From positions 186,001 through 250,000 of the forward strand of contig WOGZ01000002.1 in the NCBI GenBank assembly GCA_009733775.1: a stretch of DNA of 64,000 nt. The letters run 5' to 3'. The notes beneath the pieces were generated by a model that was not told the origin of the DNA, searched no databases, and saw only the letters and a list, made by a program, of their open reading frames with translations. Source of the DNA: Alectoria sarmentosa. Lineage: Eukaryota; Ascomycota; Lecanoromycetes; Lecanorales; Parmeliaceae. This document shows positions 63,984 through 64,000 of this stretch, in pieces (position 1 is the first letter of the stretch; every line of letters begins with the position of its first letter). A program made the translations under genes and the position numbers.

Positions 63984-64000
63984 TTTGACTGTAGGACGGG

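Noticed and set aside
1..64000. CRISPR arrays, insertion sequences and complete transposons
   Set aside because: No regular spaced direct repeats, terminal inverted repeats, LTR pairs or transposase/reverse transcriptase motifs were seen. The retropepsin-like gene at the right edge lacks flanking LTRs in the visible sequence.

Overview
The window is nuclear DNA of a filamentous ascomycete (Pezizomycotina). Genes are dense and on both strands. Introns are short, about 47-175 bases with most at 50-90, with GTAAGT-type donors and CTAAC/CTGAC-type branch sites. The families are typical of moulds: a group-X-like hybrid histidine kinase, UDP-galactopyranose mutase, a PDR-type ABC transporter, and fungus-restricted families. 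I see no bacterial, organellar or viral block, no rRNA, no convincing tRNA and no CRISPR array. Exon borders were read by eye from splice signals and frame continuity, so an end may be off by a few bases.

Region 1 (1-5.5 kb) starts with the 5' part of an alpha/beta-hydrolase-headed protein that runs off the left edge. Housekeeping genes follow: an EAF-type elongation factor, COG8 of the Golgi tethering complex, and a PRKRIP1-like spliceosomal protein that shares a bidirectional promoter with COG8. Region 2 (5.5-19 kb) is gene-poor and rich in simple repeats. It has two poorly resolved small spliced genes around a 64-bp minisatellite, a 5-kb stretch without a credible gene, a poly-Q protein gene, a small secreted protein and a microsatellite cluster.

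Region 3 (19-38 kb) is read mostly from the minus strand. It holds a 2416-residue hybrid sensor kinase (pseudokinase, ATPase, GAF, histidine kinase, receiver), a WW-domain protein, two tandem paralogues of a fungus-specific family whose C-terminus looks like a HicA-type fold, and a six-exon triose-phosphate/nucleotide-sugar transporter with a 6-nt exon. Region 4 (38-51 kb) carries an aldo-keto reductase (pyridoxal reductase type), two secreted/surface proteins, a DJ-1/Hsp31-like protein, a SAM methyltransferase, UDP-galactopyranose mutase and a large disordered protein. Region 5 (51-64 kb) carries PDK1/Pkh kinase, a metallo-beta-lactamase (lactonase-type) hydrolase, a full-size PDR transporter and, at the right edge, a protein with two retropepsin-like lobes.

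No secondary-metabolite cluster is evident. The genes look like independent units: signalling (hybrid kinase, PDK1), secretion and cell surface (COG8, transporter, UGM, GPI protein), and stress or detoxification (DJ-1, AKR, lactonase, ABC transporter). The least explained items are the two HicA-like-tailed paralogues, the two-lobed retropepsin-like protein with its unusual N-terminus, and the small spliced genes next to the minisatellite.
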